A DNA stretch of 64,000 nt from positions 46,219 through 110,218 of the forward strand of contig NZ_SWCI01000010.1 in NCBI RefSeq assembly GCF_005116715.1, written 5' to 3'. The position numbers were made by a program, and so were the translations under genes. This DNA comes from Ferrimonas sediminicola. GTDB taxonomy: Bacteria; Pseudomonadota; Gammaproteobacteria; Enterobacterales; Shewanellaceae. This document shows positions 56,769 through 64,000 of this stretch, piece after piece. Position 1 is the first letter of the stretch. Every line of letters begins with the position of its first letter. The notes under the pieces were generated by a model. That model was given only the letters and a program-made list of their open reading frames with translations, was not told the DNA's origin and did not search any database.

Positions 56769-57467
56769 ATGACCCCTAATGGAGTAAGCGGTCGTACCGC
56801 AGCCAGGCTGGATCGCTGGCAGGGGCTCTCCGGAGCCGCGCTGGCGATCTTCCTGCTGTTCCACCTGCACTTCGAGTCCAGCATTATCTTCGGCAAAGAG
56901 GCGTTCTACCGGGTGGTGCGGATCCTGGAGGCGGGCTTTCTTGATCCACAAGGTCACGGCTTCCCGGCGCTGACGGTGCTGGTGGCTCTGATCCTGACCA
57001 CGCTGCTGTTGATCCACGCCATTACCGCCCTGCGCCGTTTTCCGCAGAAGTACCGCCAGTGGCGTGCCCTGAAGCAGCAGGCGGGTCTGCGCCTGCTGGA
57101 TACCCGCCTGTGGCTGGTGCAGCTGTTGAGCGGCTTTGCCCTGTTCTTCCTGGTGCCGGTGCACCTGCTTGGCATCCTGCTGGATCCGTCCGCCATCGGC
57201 CCCCACCAGTCTGCCTACCGCATTGTCGAGCAGGGTTTTGGCTGGCTGTACATGCTGCTGATGCCCCTGGTGGTGTTGCATGCGGTGATCGGCCTCTACC
57301 GGCTCAGCCTCAAGTGGTGGGGGGACAAGCTGTCCCGGGCCACCGTTCGTAAGCTGGCCCTGGGCGTCACCCTGTGGCTGCTGGTGCTGGGCAGCGCCAG
57401 CCTGGTGGTATGGCTGGCCGTCGGCCAGAGCCTGCCGGTTCCCCTGACCCCCTACAGCCCCAACTGA
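56769..57467 (+). CDS. frdC: Fumarate reductase cytochrome b subunit FrdC
   Basis: A 232-residue dihaem membrane anchor of the Wolinella/epsilon type (five transmembrane helices), which takes electrons from menaquinol to the catalytic subunits. Likely haem His residues in [23 protein letters not shown] and LHAVIGL. It replaces the FrdCD pair of enterobacteria. Ribosome binding site is poor, but the 11-bp gap to frdA and the shared upstream sites indicate one operon. Confidence 0.92.
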   Translation: MTPNGVSGRTAARLDRWQGLSGAALAIFLLFHLHFESSIIFGKEAFYRVVRILEAGFLDPQGHGFPALTVLVALILTTLLLIHAITALRRFPQKYRQWRALKQQAGLRLLDTRLWLVQLLSGFALFFLVPVHLLGILLDPSAIGPHQSAYRIVEQGFGWLYMLLMPLVVLHAVIGLYRLSLKWWGDKLSRATVRKLALGVTLWLLVLGSASLVVWLAVGQSLPVPLTPYSPN

Positions 57468-57478
57468 GGACAACAATA

Positions 57479-59428
57479 ATGAAAACCATCTATACCGATG
57501 CCTTGGTGATTGGCGGTGGGTTGGCCGGACTGCGGGTGGCCATTGCCTGTAAGGAGCGGGGCCTCAACACCCTGGTGCTGTCGCTGATCCCCGCCAAACG
57601 CTCCCACTCCGCCGCTGCCCAGGGAGGCATGCAGGCCAGCCTGGGCAACAGCGTCAAAGGGGTGGGCGACAACGAAGATGTCCATTTCCAGGATACGGTG
57701 AAAGGCTCCGACTGGGGCTGCGATCAGAGGGTGGCGCGGATGTTCTCCCACGTGGCCCCCAAGGCGGTCCGGCAGGCGGCAGCCTGGGGGGTGCCCTGGA
57801 GCCGGGTCAACAGGGGCGATCGCAAGGCGATCGTTAACGCCCAGGAGGTGACCATCACCGAGCCGGAGGAGGCCCACGGGCTGATCACCGCGAGGGATTT
57901 CGGCGGCACCAAGAAGTGGCGCACCTGTTATACCGCCGACGGCACCGGCCACTCCATGCTCTACGCCATGGACAACAAGGCGATCAGCCTGGGGATCCCA
58001 GTGCATGAGCGTAAGGAGGCGATCGCCCTCATCGAGGATGGCGAGCGCTGTCACGGTGCCATCGTCCGTGATCTGATCACCGGGGAACTGGTGGCCTACC
58101 TGGCCCGTACCACCACCATCGCCACCGGCGGTTACGGCCGCCTGTGGTCGGTCTCTACCAACGCCATCATCTGCGAAGGCACCGGCCAGGGGATCGCCCT
58201 GGAAACCGGCAAGGTGGCCCTGGGCAACCCGGAGGCGATCCAGTTCCACCCCACCGCCATCGTCCCCGTGGGGATCCTCACCACCGAGGGCTGTCGCGGC
58301 GACGGCGGCATCCTGAGAGACAAGGACGGCTACCGCTTCATGCCCGACTACGAGCCGGAGAAGAAGGAGCTGGCCTCACGGGATGTGGTCTCCCGCCGCA
58401 TGACCGAGCACATGCGCAAGGGCAAGGGGGTGGACAGCCCCTATGGCCCCCACCTGTGGCTGGACATCACCCTGCTGGGACGGGAACACATCGAGAAAAA
58501 TCTGCGGGAGGTGCAGGAGATCTGCCAGTACTTCCTCGGCATCGATCCCGCCGAGGACTGGATTCCGGTGCGTCCCACCCAGCACTACTCCATGGGGGGG
58601 ATCCGCACCGATGAGCAGGGGGAAGCCCCCAACCTCAAGGGACTGTTCTCTGTGGGCGAAGCCGCCTGCTGGGATATGCACGGCTTTAACCGACTGGGGG
58701 GCAACTCCCTGGCAGAGACCGTGGTGGCGGGGATGATCGTCGGCGAATATGTCGCCGACGCCTGTGACCGCTACGACATGGGCAGCCAGGCCCTGGCCCA
58801 GCAGTGCCTCAACCGTGAGCAGGCGGAGCTGGACCGGCTGCTGGCCCGGGAGGAGGGGGAGGATCCCTTCATCCTGCGCCAGGAGATGGAAGCGATCATG
58901 ATGGACAAGGTGGGGATCTTCCGCACCGGAGAGGAACTGGGCAAGGCGGTGGCCGAGCTCAAGTCCCTGGCGGAGCGCTGCGAGAACCTGGTGGTGAACA
59001 ACAAGAAGCGCCATGCCAACCCGGAACTGGTGGCCGCCATCCGTCTGCGTAAGATGATCAAGGTGGCCCTGGCGGTGGCCATGGGCGCCGAGGCGCGCAC
59101 CGAGTCCCGGGGGGCCCACTCCCGTGAGGACTACCCGCAGCGCAACGACCGCGACTGGCTCAAGCGCACTCTGGCGTTCTGGCGCGACCACGACATCGAG
59201 CTGGAGTACGAGGCGCTGGATGTGATGGCGATGGAGCTGCCGCCGGGGTACCGGGGGTACGGCGAGGACAACGCCATTGCCCATCCGGACACCGCGCGTC
59301 GCCTGCAGGAGGTGGAGGCGATCGCCAAGGAGTTCGATGACCGTCACCAGCGTCAGCAGCAGACCATGGCGTTCGAGCTGCCCGCCAAGTTCAAACCGAA
59401 AAACCAGCGCCGTGGAGAGGATCTATGA
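57479..59428 (+). CDS. frdA: Fumarate reductase flavoprotein subunit FrdA
   Basis: A 649-residue flavoprotein. FAD-binding [10 protein letters not shown] at the N terminus, covalent FAD His in [14 protein letters not shown] (about 44), and the fumarate/succinate site with HPTAIVP and [12 protein letters not shown]. Start at 57479 after GAGGAC, giving the normal N terminus. Reduces fumarate to succinate on the cytoplasmic side. Confidence 0.95.
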   Translation: MKTIYTDALVIGGGLAGLRVAIACKERGLNTLVLSLIPAKRSHSAAAQGGMQASLGNSVKGVGDNEDVHFQDTVKGSDWGCDQRVARMFSHVAPKAVRQAAAWGVPWSRVNRGDRKAIVNAQEVTITEPEEAHGLITARDFGGTKKWRTCYTADGTGHSMLYAMDNKAISLGIPVHERKEAIALIEDGERCHGAIVRDLITGELVAYLARTTTIATGGYGRLWSVSTNAIICEGTGQGIALETGKVALGNPEAIQFHPTAIVPVGILTTEGCRGDGGILRDKDGYRFMPDYEPEKKELASRDVVSRRMTEHMRKGKGVDSPYGPHLWLDITLLGREHIEKNLREVQEICQYFLGIDPAEDWIPVRPTQHYSMGGIRTDEQGEAPNLKGLFSVGEAACWDMHGFNRLGGNSLAETVVAGMIVGEYVADACDRYDMGSQALAQQCLNREQAELDRLLAREEGEDPFILRQEMEAIMMDKVGIFRTGEELGKAVAELKSLAERCENLVVNNKKRHANPELVAAIRLRKMIKVALAVAMGAEARTESRGAHSREDYPQRNDRDWLKRTLAFWRDHDIELEYEALDVMAMELPPGYRGYGEDNAIAHPDTARRLQEVEAIAKEFDDRHQRQQQTMAFELPAKFKPKNQRRGEDL

Positions 59429-60156
59429 GCCGTACCCTGACTTTCCGTATCTTCCGTTTTGATCCCCAGCTCCCCGGCGACAAGCCGATGATGCAGGAGT
59501 ACCAGCTGCAGGAGGCGCCGGGGATGACGGTGTTCATCGCCCTCAACGTGCTGCGCGAACAGCAGGATCCCACCCTGCAGTTCGACTTCGTCTGCCGGGC
59601 CGGCATCTGCGGCAGCTGTGCCATGGTGATCAACGGCCTGCCCACCCTGGCGTGCCGCACCCTCACCAGCAACTTCAACAATGGGGTGATCACCCTGATG
59701 CCGCTGCCGGGGTTTGAGCTGATCGGCGATCTGTCGGTGAACACCGGCAAGTTCATGCGTGCCCTGTCCGAGCGGCTTCAGGCCTGGCTCAACCCCAAGG
59801 AGGTCAACCAGGACATGCACCGGCTGGAACGGCCCATGGAGCCGGAACTGGCGGACGCCATCTACGAGTCGGAGCGTTGCATCGAGTGCGGTTGCTGCGT
59901 CTCGGCCTGTGCGACCGCCCAGATGAAGGAGACCTTCGTCGGTGCGGTCGGGTTCAACAAGGTGGCGCGGTTCGCCCTGGATGACCGGGATGCCCGGGAC
60001 GCGGAGGAGTTCTACCACATCATCGGCGACGAGGATGGGGTGTTTGGCTGCATGACCCTGCTGGGGTGCCAGGACACCTGCCCCAAGAACCTGGACCATC
60101 AGGGGCAGATCGCCTACCTGCGCCGCAAGCTGAGCAGCCCGGAACGGATCATCTGA
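59425..60156 (+). CDS. frdB: Fumarate reductase iron-sulfur subunit FrdB
   Basis: A 243-residue protein with the plant-type [2Fe-2S] ligands [21 protein letters not shown] (Cys 55-75) and the 4Fe-4S/3Fe-4S set CIECGCC...C plus C...CQDTC. Transfers electrons from FrdC haems to FrdA FAD. Overlaps frdA by 4 bp. Confidence 0.95.
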   Translation: MSRTLTFRIFRFDPQLPGDKPMMQEYQLQEAPGMTVFIALNVLREQQDPTLQFDFVCRAGICGSCAMVINGLPTLACRTLTSNFNNGVITLMPLPGFELIGDLSVNTGKFMRALSERLQAWLNPKEVNQDMHRLERPMEPELADAIYESERCIECGCCVSACATAQMKETFVGAVGFNKVARFALDDRDARDAEEFYHIIGDEDGVFGCMTLLGCQDTCPKNLDHQGQIAYLRRKLSSPERII

Positions 60157-60175
60157 GCTTCTCCGGGACACAGAT

Positions 60176-60205
60176 AAAAAGGCCAGCGCGATGCTGGCCT
60201 TTTCT
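60176..60205. terminator. Terminator between convergent frdB and maoP
   Basis: 11-bp stem (AAAAGGCCAGC 60177-60187 / GCTGGCCTTTT 60193-60203), 5-nt loop; A and T flanks serve both strands. Confidence 0.88.
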
Positions 60206-60207
60206 GT

Positions 60208-60585
60208 TTAATCCAGTTCGATGATGTCGTCCGGCTCACTGGCCAGGTCATCGCTGCTGTCGTCCTCATCCTCGTCGGTGGCGGCGGGGGACTTGGAGCT
60301 CATGGTAAACAGCTTGCGCCTTTGGCTCTTGGCAATGTACTTGGTCCAGGCGTGTTCCACGGCGGACTCGGCAGGGCGTTCGCCGTGGGCCATGGAGACA
60401 AACTGCTCCTCTTGTGGGGTGGTGGGGGACTGGGTGCCCTCGGCCAGTGCTTTGAGGCGCCGACCGTAGATCTCCAGCAGGTCGGACTCTCTCATGGTGA
60501 AGTGGCCTGAACGGGCAAAACCACGGGGAAAATGCTTGTCATCGAAGAAACGACCGGCTGGTTGAAATCCTTCAATTTGGCTCAT
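60208..60585 (-). CDS. maoP: Macrodomain Ori organization protein MaoP (DUF413)
   Basis: A 125-residue protein matching YifE/MaoP: the segment RFFDDKHFPRGFARSGHFTMRESDLLE corresponds to E. coli RYFDNKHYPRGFSRHGDFT...LLE, and VEHAWTKYIAKSQRRKLFTMS to the conserved AERVWSKYM...RFHTLS. The C terminus is strongly acidic. In E. coli MaoP with a cis site maoS shapes the chromosomal Ori region. A 17-bp perfect palindrome lies 31 bp upstream of its start. Confidence 0.9.
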   Translation of the reverse strand: MSQIEGFQPAGRFFDDKHFPRGFARSGHFTMRESDLLEIYGRRLKALAEGTQSPTTPQEEQFVSMAHGERPAESAVEHAWTKYIAKSQRRKLFTMSSKSPAATDEDEDDSSDDLASEPDDIIELD

Positions 60586-60616
60586 GACATTCTCTCTCGG
60601 TGTACTGTCTAACAGT

Positions 60617-60633
60617 GCCCTCTTGTAGAGGGC
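60617..60633. repeat. 17-bp perfect palindrome upstream of maoP
   Basis: GCCCTCT-TGT-AGAGGGC, 7-bp perfect arms with a 3-nt centre, 31 bp before the maoP start codon. It could be an operator, a 5'-UTR hairpin, or a maoS-like cis site. Confidence 0.6.
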
Positions 60634-60790
60634 GTTGGTGGAAGATTTGATGGCAAATATAGGACACTTTTATTACTTCGAGATGGGGATTTTGGCAAGT
60701 GCCGAGTGCTCATTTGGTGAGGCAATAAACTGCGGTTTGTTTCCTGCGTTGTGTTATGTTTAAAAAACGTTAAGTCGCGCCAGGTGTCTT

Positions 60791-61129
60791 ATGTTTTTAG
60801 ATTATTTTGCTCTCGCTTTGCTGTTTTTTGTGGGGCTGGTCCTGTTCTACGGCATCATTGCCATCCATGACATCCCCTACGAGATCGCCAAGAAGCGAAA
60901 TCACCCCCACCAGGACGCCATCCACGTGACCGGATGGGTCAGCCTGTTCACCCTGCATGTCATCTGGCCCTTCCTGTGGATCTGGGCAACCCTCTACCGC
61001 GAGGACAGGGGCTGGGGCTTCAAGCATCTGCAGGAGCAGGAGCAGGCGTTGGAGGTCAAGGTGGCCTCTCTGGAGAATGAAGTCGCCAGCCTGAGGGAGC
61101 TGGTGACCAGGCTGGACGGGGAGCGATGA
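60791..61129 (+). CDS. yiaW: DUF3302 membrane protein YiaW
   Basis: A 112-residue protein with two transmembrane helices (about 5-25 and 45-66), the family feature YGIIAIHDIPYEIAKKRNHPHQDAIH, and a C-terminal coiled coil (LEVKVASLENEVASLRELV). Always paired with yiaV. Probably forms part of an efflux or export assembly with the HlyD-like protein that follows. Confidence 0.87.
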   Translation: MFLDYFALALLFFVGLVLFYGIIAIHDIPYEIAKKRNHPHQDAIHVTGWVSLFTLHVIWPFLWIWATLYREDRGWGFKHLQEQEQALEVKVASLENEVASLRELVTRLDGER

Positions 61130-61132
61130 CAG

Positions 61133-62128
61133 ATGGACCTGCTACTGATACTGACCTACACCGCCCTGTGCGTTGCCATCTTCAAGATCTTCAAGATCCC
61201 CCTGAACAAATGGACCGTCCCCACCGCGGTCCTGGGGGGCGTGCTGCTCATCGGCACCCTGCTGCTGCTGATGAACTATAACCACCCCTTTACTCCGGTG
61301 GCCCGGCAGATCTTTGTCACCACGCCCATCGTGCCCTCGGTACGTGGCCCCGTGGTAGAGGTACCGGTGGTGGCTAACCAGCCCCTGAAGCGGGGGGACG
61401 TGTTGTTCCGCATCGATGATACCCGCTACCGGGAGGTGGTCCAGGAGAAGCGGGCCCAGGTGACCGCCGCCACCGCCGATCGTGATCGCACCAAGGGCGA
61501 ATACCTCCGCTATAAGGAAGGCTACGACAAGGGTGGCGCCTTCACCCGCTCAGAACTGGATATCCGCGAGCAGCTCTATCTGGCGGCCGAGGCCAAGCTG
61601 GCGGCACGCCAGGCGGATCTCACCAAGGCGGAGTACGACCTCAGCGAAACCGTAATACGGGCCCCCAGTGACGGCTATGTCACCCAGGTGGCGCTGCGCC
61701 CCGGTATGATGGCGGTCCCCCTGCCGCTGCGACCGGTGATGGTGTTCATCAACAGCAGCGATTCCGCTTATGTCGGGGCCTTCAATCAGCGCTCGCTGCT
61801 GCGCATTGCCGAAGGCTTCGAAGCGGAGGTGATCTTTCCTGCCGTACCCGGACGGGTGTTCAAGGGGCGGGTGTCCCAGGTGCTGCCCAACATCGGAGAG
61901 GGTCAGTTCCAGGCCCAGGGACAGCTGTTCACCACCGCCAGCCTGATGGGGCAGGGACGTGCCTTCGTTCAGGTTGAACTGGATGACCAGATCGACCAGT
62001 ACTCCCTGCCCGACGGGGCCAGTGCAGAGATGGCGGTGTATTCGGACCAGTTTACCCACGTGTCGATCATCCGTCGGGTATTGCTGCGGATGAAGAGCTG
62101 GCAAAACTACTTGTTCCTTGAACACTGA
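61133..62128 (+). CDS. yiaV: HlyD-family periplasmic adaptor YiaV
   Basis: A 331-residue membrane fusion protein: N-terminal segments (about 1-20 and 28-50) spanning the inner membrane, then biotinyl-lipoyl-like halves (VPSVRGPVVEVPVVANQPLKRGDVLFRID and VIRAPSDGYVTQVALRPG) around a coiled coil (about 100-180). No transporter ATPase or MFS gene is adjacent; partner is yiaW, 3 bp upstream. Substrate unknown. Confidence 0.88.
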   Translation: MDLLLILTYTALCVAIFKIFKIPLNKWTVPTAVLGGVLLIGTLLLLMNYNHPFTPVARQIFVTTPIVPSVRGPVVEVPVVANQPLKRGDVLFRIDDTRYREVVQEKRAQVTAATADRDRTKGEYLRYKEGYDKGGAFTRSELDIREQLYLAAEAKLAARQADLTKAEYDLSETVIRAPSDGYVTQVALRPGMMAVPLPLRPVMVFINSSDSAYVGAFNQRSLLRIAEGFEAEVIFPAVPGRVFKGRVSQVLPNIGEGQFQAQGQLFTTASLMGQGRAFVQVELDDQIDQYSLPDGASAEMAVYSDQFTHVSIIRRVLLRMKSWQNYLFLEH

Positions 62129-62237
62129 TTTTGTGTCGCGCCAGGCAGCCTGGAACTTAAGCTGTTGTTACCAAGGATGGAATTTGTTAAGAGACGGGAA
62201 ATAGCGCCGTCGGTATGGCGGACCCAATAAGGAAAAT

Positions 62238-62519
62238 ATGATGCTGAACCCTACCTTCAGTCGCCGGCTGATATTGATGCATGAGATCGCCAACCATGAG
62301 AAGGCCAGTGTACCGGCGCTGATGAAGAGCCTGGGCTGGCCCCGACGTACCATCCAGGATGTGCTCAAGGCACTGATCGGCATGGGAGTGCAGGTGGAGT
62401 TTATCGAAGATGGCGTGCGCCACAACGACGGTTACTACCGGGTCACCGACTGGGGGCCGATCGACCGGATCTGGGTGCGCGACAAGTTGCCCGAACTCCT
62501 GTCCACCCTCGAGCGCTGA
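62238..62519 (+). CDS. Small winged helix-turn-helix protein
   Basis: A 93-residue (or 92 from the next ATG, better spaced to AGGA) protein composed of a winged helix: HEIANHEKASVPALMKSLGWPRRTIQDVLKALIGMGVQVEFIEDG, a wHTH with recognition helix at RRTIQDVLKAL, then a wing ending in HNDGYYRVTDWGPID. Likely a small DNA-binding regulator common in Shewanella; target unknown. Confidence 0.8.
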   Translation: MMLNPTFSRRLILMHEIANHEKASVPALMKSLGWPRRTIQDVLKALIGMGVQVEFIEDGVRHNDGYYRVTDWGPIDRIWVRDKLPELLSTLER

Positions 62520-62531
62520 GCGCCACATAGC

Positions 62532-62568
62532 AATAAAAAAGCTTCGCGCCGGGCGAAGCTTTTTTATT
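62532..62568. terminator. Bidirectional terminator between wHTH gene and udp
   Basis: GCTTCGC 62541-62547 / GCGAAGC 62553-62559 extended by AATAAAAAA and TTTTTTATT, a strong intrinsic terminator on both strands of convergent genes. Confidence 0.93.
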
Positions 62569-62590
62569 GGGTGCCGGCTTAAGAGTCGGC

Positions 62591-63355
62591 TTAGGACTCG
62601 GCAACCATGCGGCGGGCGGCTTCCACAACAATGGATACCGCGGCGGATTCGGTCTTCTTCATGGTGGCTTCGTCAGGGATCTCCTGCTGGGTGCGGTTCA
62701 CAATCACACCGGCCACACAGCCTGCGTACCAGCCCTGGCTGGCGCACATGGTCAGCAGAGTCGCGGATTCCATCTCGTAGTTCAGTACGCCCATCTCTTG
62801 CCACTCCTTCATGGAGCCCTTGAAGCGGCGGGTGACGCGACCGGCAACGGTGTCGTAGCGTTCCTGGCCGGGGTAGAAGGTGTCGGAGGAGGCGGTGATG
62901 CCCACGTGCGGCTCGTGGCCCAGATCGTTGGCAGCATTCACCAGGGCGGTGGTGCAGGCGAAGTCGGCTACGGCGGGAAACTCCATGGGAGCGAAGTGCA
63001 GGCTGGCACCGTCCAGGCGCACGGAACCGTTGGTTACGATTACATCGCCCACGTTGACGTAGTTCTGGATGGCGCCGGTGGTGCCCACACGCAGGAAGGT
63101 GTTGATGCCCAGTTGAGCCAGCTCTTCCACCGCGATAGAGGTGGAGGGACCGCCGATACCGGTGGAGCAGATCACCACAGGCTTACCGTCGAGGTAGCCC
63201 AGGTAGCTGGTGAACTCTCGGGCACTGGCCAGGAAGGTGGGATTTTCCATCAGTTCTGCAATGCGCTTTACACGCTCTGGATCGCCGGGAACGATGGCCA
63301 CGGTGGCGCCGTCCAGCATCTCTTTGGTCAAGCCGAGGTGGAACACTGTGCTCAT
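62591..63355 (-). CDS. udp: Uridine phosphorylase
   Basis: A 254-residue NP-I family nucleoside phosphorylase cleaving uridine to uracil and ribose-1-phosphate. [29 protein letters not shown], the phosphate-binding GTTGAIQ, GNP-like RFKGSM uridine site and [10 protein letters not shown] are present. Transcribed away from the rrn operon. Confidence 0.96.
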   Translation of the reverse strand: MSTVFHLGLTKEMLDGATVAIVPGDPERVKRIAELMENPTFLASAREFTSYLGYLDGKPVVICSTGIGGPSTSIAVEELAQLGINTFLRVGTTGAIQNYVNVGDVIVTNGSVRLDGASLHFAPMEFPAVADFACTTALVNAANDLGHEPHVGITASSDTFYPGQERYDTVAGRVTRRFKGSMKEWQEMGVLNYEMESATLLTMCASQGWYAGCVAGVIVNRTQQEIPDEATMKKTESAAVSIVVEAARRMVAES

Positions 63356-63568
63356 GGTTGTTTCCTTAATAGAAGTAGAAGTCGGTGGTACTAAAGCCGG
63401 TGAAACTGGTTTTCGTAATTAAACAACATTCAGTTCACGTATTTGTAGACCCATGTGGCATAAATAGCCCATTTTTGCGTCCATGCCTGTGATCTAAGCA
63501 CAAAAAAAGTAACTTTTGCCCGGCGTGACCAAAAAAAAACCAATCAAACCGGTTTGGTCAGATTTCCC

Positions 63569-63596
63569 TTGCAGGAAGCGTTCCAGCCCCTATAAT
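63569..63596 (+). promoter_or_regulatory. rrn promoter P1
   Basis: TTGCAG (63569-63574), 16-bp spacer, TATAAT (63591-63596); A-rich UP-like DNA upstream (63531-63550) as in rrn P1 promoters. A 9-bp inverted repeat CAGGAAGCG/CGCTTCCTG (63572-63580 / 63598-63606) brackets the -10. Confidence 0.7.
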
Positions 63597-63683
63597 GCGC
63601 TTCCTGTCGACGGGGCACAGCGGGTCATCAAACACCGTGCTGAGCAAAACATCGACACCCGGAAAATCCTTTGAAAATAGGGG

Positions 63684-63711
63684 TTGACGGGGGATGAGGA
63701 AAGCGTAGAAT
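63684..63711 (+). promoter_or_regulatory. rrn promoter P2
   Basis: TTGACG (63684-63689), 16-bp spacer, TAGAAT (63706-63711) followed by the GC-rich discriminator GCGCAGCC typical of growth-rate-regulated promoters. Confidence 0.75.
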
Positions 63712-63721
63712 GCGCAGCCTC

Positions 63722-63756
63722 GGCAACGCAAACAACGTTGCCACGCTCTTTAACAA
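63722..63756 (+). promoter_or_regulatory. rRNA leader antitermination elements boxB and boxA
   Basis: boxB-like hairpin GGCAACG 63722-63728 / CGTTGCC 63736-63742 followed by boxA CGCTCTTTAACAA (63744-63756), nearly identical to E. coli boxA TGCTCTTTAACAA. They recruit Nus factors to prevent premature Rho termination. Confidence 0.85.
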
Positions 63757-63885
63757 TTAGTCAGACAATCTGTGTGGGCACTCGCGCAGGATTGATATCT
63801 CATATATCAATGTTGCACTGAGTGACTATAACAAGTTAATTCAGTAATTCATTGAGTCGAAGTTTTCGGACTTCAAAAAACTTTT

Positions 63886-64000
63886 TAATTGAAGAGTTTG
63901 ATCATGGCTCAGATTGAACGCTGGCGGCAGGCCTAACACATGCAAGTCGAGCGGAAACGACATCATTGAAGCTTCGGTGAATTTGATGGGCGTCGAGCGG
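63886..64000 (+). rRNA. 16S ribosomal RNA (5' end, continues beyond the window)
   Basis: AATTGAAGAGTTTGATCATG at 63887 onward is the invariant 5' end of bacterial 16S rRNA, followed by GCTCAGATTGAACGCTGGCG and the V1 region. E. coli numbering places base 1 at about 63886. Only about 115 nt are in the window. The V1 hairpin (TTGAAGCTTCGGTGAATT region) is of the Ferrimonas/Shewanella kind by recollection. Confidence 0.97.

Larger units (their letters stand above)
63356..63885 (+). other. rRNA operon control region and udp upstream region
   Basis: About 530 bp without protein genes. It holds an A9 tract (63531-63539), a 12-bp palindrome CAAACCGGTTTG (63545-63556), two rrn promoters and the rRNA leader. 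A CRP-like TGTGA...GCACA (63488-63502) has a spacing of five instead of six and is uncertain. Confidence 0.6.

Noticed and set aside
63488..63502. CRP site upstream of udp
   Set aside because: TGTGA and GCACA are separated by five rather than six bases, so the match to the CRP consensus is poor.

Overview
The window reads as a chromosomal segment of a GC-rich marine gammaproteobacterium of the Alteromonadales, close to Shewanella and most likely Ferrimonas-like. The assignment rests on gene content and order (slyX-def, narQ/narP beside nrfA, yjjP-yjjB-folA, the lptD-surA-pdxA-rsmA-apaG-apaH block, dusB-fis, a Wolinella-type frdCAB, maoP and udp upstream of an rRNA operon) and on the first ~115 nt of a 16S gene at the right end. 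The genus is an inference. I saw no prophage, insertion sequence, CRISPR array or tRNA; this is compact core genome with short intergenic regions.

Left part (1-20.7 kb): yheT/TIGR02444/yheS, a lipoprotein/deformylase cluster (slyX-def-COG3014-lpoB), nitrate/nitrite signalling (narQ-narP) divergent from the nitrite reductase nrfA, a textbook nitrogen-controlled glnK-amtB operon with a sigma-54 promoter and an NtrC site, a DyP peroxidase, argR/mdh, ispB/rplU-rpmA-obgE, the split exporter yjjP-yjjB and folA. The 255-bp yjjB-folA gap is full of nested inverted repeats and may encode a structured RNA.

Middle part (20.7-44.7 kb): a chemoreceptor, the outer-membrane biogenesis and ribosome-maturation operon apaH-apaG-rsmA-pdxA-surA-lptD, peptidoglycan recycling genes amgK-murU with djlA, a possible Fur-controlled small RNA (about 32390-32490), a 2-hydroxyacid dehydrogenase, RNase II, a large hybrid histidine kinase coupled to a small membrane protein, a PIN-PhoH ATPase and rapA.

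Right part (44.7-64 kb): mgtE preceded by a promoter, a 28-codon acidic/proline-containing leader ORF and a 10-bp hairpin that buries the mgtE start codon (the strongest candidate here for an undescribed regulatory system); an unusual eukaryotic-like kinase divergent from a Cys-rich small protein with a perfect FNR box; tpm, lysO, a DEAD-box helicase, rraB, dusB-fis, prmA; frdCAB with CRP and FNR-like sites; maoP with a perfect 17-bp palindrome upstream; yiaW-yiaV, a small winged-helix protein, udp, and finally the promoters, boxB/boxA leader and 5' end of an rRNA operon. Together the genes depict a facultative anaerobe respiring nitrite and fumarate, with oxygen and carbon control through FNR/CRP-type regulators.
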